Part shown: piece after piece, positions 61,069 through 64,000 of the stretch
How positions within the stretch are numbered: position 1 is the stretch's first letter
How the letters are laid out: every line of letters starts with the position of its first letter
Source: Litomosoides sigmodontis
Taxonomy: Eukaryota > Nematoda > Chromadorea > Rhabditida > Onchocercidae
Reading direction: 5' to 3'
NCBI GenBank assembly: GCA_963070105.1
Contig: OY718806.1
Span: 10,690,190-10,754,189 of the forward strand
Length of the DNA stretch: 64,000 nt
The notes under the pieces: model-generated
Database searches by the model: none
The model's input: the letters and a program-made list of their open reading frames with translations, nothing else
Told to the model about the DNA's origin: nothing
Translations under genes and position numbers: made by a program

Positions 61069-64000
61069 TGCACCCGCAATGTCTTGCAATGGTTGTAATA
61101 ATCATCGGCTTTTGCCCAGCACTATTTGATTCTGTTGTGGAACTGCGTTATGGAAGAGAAGTAATGCTGCGCTTGGAGTTTCTGAATGAATTTAGGCCGC
61201 TTTGTTTGAAATCACTATGGAAGGCAATAACTTGTTTTTGTAACATCAAAAAATATTGCAACATTGAAAGAAAGAGTACCTACCAAATGGAAATGCTTCC
61301 GAATGAAGTATTTCTATAACTTCAAGGTGACAAGGAGCAAGAAGCGAAAACTATTTAGACAGCTTGAAAATGGACCGACTGATTGATTGATTGATTGCAG
61401 GGATCAGAAATAATAATCCTTGAACAGAAGATAATGCGTTGGTCACGGAGTTATGGGAGCGAGTTATTTTAGATACACATGTTTGGAACGATAGATAAAT
61501 GGGAAAACTAGGCACGAACATAGTTTGGCCATTTCATGAATCTCCGTGTACCGTAAGGATGATGCAGGAAAAGTGGCTCGTAGCTAGAGAATGATAAGAA
61601 AGCTAAGTAATAAGTCACACTATGCTCTTCGAATTGAATTTCAATTTCAAGGGAAGAGGAAGGAGCAAGACAGAGTAGCAAAGACGAGCTATCGTAAGTT
61701 TGAAAAGTTATTTCTCTGTTAGTGTCGGTTTGAGCGCCGTGGATTTACCAAATGAATTGAATTTTCTATGTTATGTGGGATATTATGTAACTGTGGCAGA
61801 GAACTTTAAACGACTGCTTTGCACAAACGGAAAAGTGTTAAAAGTTGTCATGAATTTTATTTGCAACATCCGACTACCGCTGAAACGATATGCTATAAGG
61901 TTAGAGATACTAAGCCTTTCTCCTACTTCACTATCAGAGTCTTAAGTTGAGTGTCACGTGGAAATTGGTGGGTTATTGATATGAGGTATATTTTTTTGCT
62001 ACGATTGCTGATGCTTTAAAAGTCAGCTGAAACTACTCAGAACGAATGTCTCTGAACGAACGCCTTGATAGGCGGCGACAAAGGGACGGAGGAATGGAGA
62101 AACAAAGGCTGATGAGAAACAGTGGGGAGAAGGGGGCAGTGTAATGCGGTAAATAAATGTGCCGATGACGAATTTGATTTATGATCTCTTCGAGTACCAC
62201 TTTGCCGGCTCCTCCTCACGTGAGAGGCATCATGTTAACGGAGATTTTTTTTGCTTTTTGCAATTCTTTGCATTTCTCATCACCCATTTAATGCAGTCCT
62301 GTAACTTCGGATGCAGTGTTCCGCATTCCGCACACACAAAAACCATATGAAAGTAAAGCACAAAAATTATGGTCGAATACTGAAATACACCATCGAACTA
62401 CAAGTGCAACCTTCCCTAAGAGCTTTGTGTGACACTATTAAATTATCCTTAGCTGTGTTTCAGTTTTCACTAAATTTTAATTGCAATATCTTTTTACACT
62501 CTTTATAGAATTTCAGACTTCTCGGAATATGACTGACAAACAAAGGGACCGGACTCTGCAAAATAATAGTTTGCTGATGAAAGCAAGGAGACTCATCGAG
62601 GTATTATAAAGTGATGAAACGTTGGTTTCCAATGAAGAAGGTATTGAATCTATGAGCTTTACAGATTGCTATTGAGGACTTCACTTTTCCCTTTTGCCTT
62701 ATTCATTTTCCGCGTTCTCACTCGTGTCATGCGCTACCTGTCCTTATCATAATACAAATGAAATACGCACCGCTCTCCGTTCGTTTCAGTTTGTGATCTA
62801 AATATTGATTTATCGACTGTTATTAGTCTGTAATCTATTTACGTCTGTTGTCAGCCTTAAGCATCGATTTGTCATATTCGAGAAGTTGAAAATGAAATGA
62901 ACATTAAGAGGAAATTGACTACTTCACTGATAGAAGGAGCCTGATGTAGTAGTACTTGAGTCATTTTTAAATTACATAAAATGGGCAGAAACTTGTGAAA
63001 CCTATGAGACGTTCAAATAATTCAAATATCAGGAAATTTGGAACACACATACACACACACACACACACACACAGCGTTCGCTCAGGCTTGAAGTCACGAA
63101 GCTTCGGTTTCATTTGCCGAAACAGTGAAAGGCTCAAAAGAGCGTTTTTATGTCTAGTTTTGCTTATTTACTTGAAATGGCTAGCAAGGTGTGGTAAATT
63201 GTTTTGCAACGTACAAACGATTATAGCTATCTTCGGAATATGGTAGCCAGATAACCGCAGCAATATGACTTCACCATGTATAACACTGTTCTTTTATCAC
63301 TCATTGGACATTGGGATGTTTTGAAGAAGGAATACCTGTCACAGTGTGATGTGAACAGATGTTAACATTGTCTGTGAAGAAATTTTCCAAGTTATTAAAT
63401 CCATTATTCATCGACGTTAACAGCTCTGTTATTCAGTTTACGTAGAATTAGCGCATTCTCTCAATGCAGTTTTTAACATTAAGTGACAGGAACAATCATG
63501 TATTTTGAAGGCAGCTCGATTCCTTCCGGTAAGCAGCTTGATGCCATTTCCATCAAAATTTATAAAGTTCGCCCTCCGTGCAAGTCTCGGAAAAAGGGAG
63601 GTCATTACGGATGCTAGCAAACGTTATCTTCTTCACCTACTTAACCGAACACTTGACTCTCCCACTTATCTAAGTCTTCTCGATATATACTTCTTTGAAC
63701 ATTATCTCATGTAAAAGATAAACACCGTGTCGTCGTGTCACGACTGCTCATTGCAACACAGTGACGGCAAGTGTAAAGTGCAGCAAACTGTAGTAGCAGT
63801 AGTAGTAGTAGACGTGAAGTCAAGAAAATCGAAAATTCTCTGAGTGCTTTTTCCGCTATCCAGCTTGCCTGTTTCATTCTATCCTTTTGCTCTTTGATGA
63901 TCTGCGCTCTTCGGCTGTTGTAGTTGCCTGAGTAGTAGTAAGAAGTGCATGTACGTGTGTATGTACAAAGCTGCCATCCAAAATACAGTGTAACAAAAGT
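61069..64000. other. No supported gene to the window end
   Basis: Only short ORFs and simple repeats are seen: a TTGA run near 61381-61397, an AC run at 63043-63073 and GTA units near 63790-63810. I found no tRNA, splice chain or recognisable domain. Confidence 0.5.
63043..63073 (+). repeat. AC dinucleotide microsatellite
   Basis: About 14 AC units, interrupted once near the start (CACACATACACA). Intergenic. Confidence 0.9.

Noticed and set aside
61381..61397. TTGA tetranucleotide run
   Set aside because: Only four units; an ordinary microsatellite.

Overview
This is a eukaryotic, AT-rich window with multi-exon genes. Exons are about 24-360 bp, splice acceptors are of the TTTCAG type, and most introns are 60-1000 bp. 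The genes that can be reconstructed are a COE/EBF factor (unc-3 type), a GPCR kinase of the GRK4/5/6 class (grk-1 type), an alpha/epsilon-sarcoglycan (sgca-1 type), a tyrosine aminotransferase (tatn-1 type) and a nucleolin-like RNA-binding protein. Together with the style of the introns they point to a nematode nuclear chromosome, perhaps a spirurid/filarial one. The exact clade is inference.

Layout. 1-2325 has no supported gene. 2326-8922 (-) is a 19-exon nucleolin-like gene (916 codons by my splicing). 10246-11678 (-) is a 6-exon, 211-residue orphan. 14507-17279 (+) is a 9-exon sarcoglycan gene, facing an uncharacterised minus-strand gene at 18436-19587. A possible secreted-protein gene lies at about 20355-21123 (-). 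22753-32744 (+) is the complete 14-exon GRK (604 aa), with a possible nested gene in its 2.4-kb first intron and a partial exon duplication in intron 6. 28754-32820 and 36117-40183 form a near-perfect 4.07-kb inverted repeat around a 3.3-kb spacer, so exons 7-14 of the GRK occur again, inverted and headless, on the right. 41107-41941 (+) holds a candidate orphan gene. 44029-52733 (+) is the 13-exon COE/EBF gene (509 aa), which uses one GC-AG intron. A perfect ATT trinucleotide array of about 870 bp occupies 54758-55628. 57438-59057 (+) is the 3-exon tyrosine aminotransferase (415 aa). 59058-64000 holds no gene I can support apart from one weak candidate exon.

There is no operon-like arrangement or shared pathway among the named genes. 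They act in ribosome biogenesis or RNA binding, muscle membrane-cytoskeleton linkage, GPCR desensitisation, neuronal fate specification and tyrosine catabolism. The strongest unusual signal is the inverted duplication. It cuts the GRK gene in intron 6 at one end and a convergent neighbouring exon at the other, and its only differences that I saw lie at its two edges. It is either a very recent rearrangement or conversion-maintained palindrome, or an assembly/amplification artefact.

Exon boundaries were derived by hand from homology, GT-AG rules and phase bookkeeping. For the five named genes and the 211-aa orphan the summed coding length is a multiple of three.
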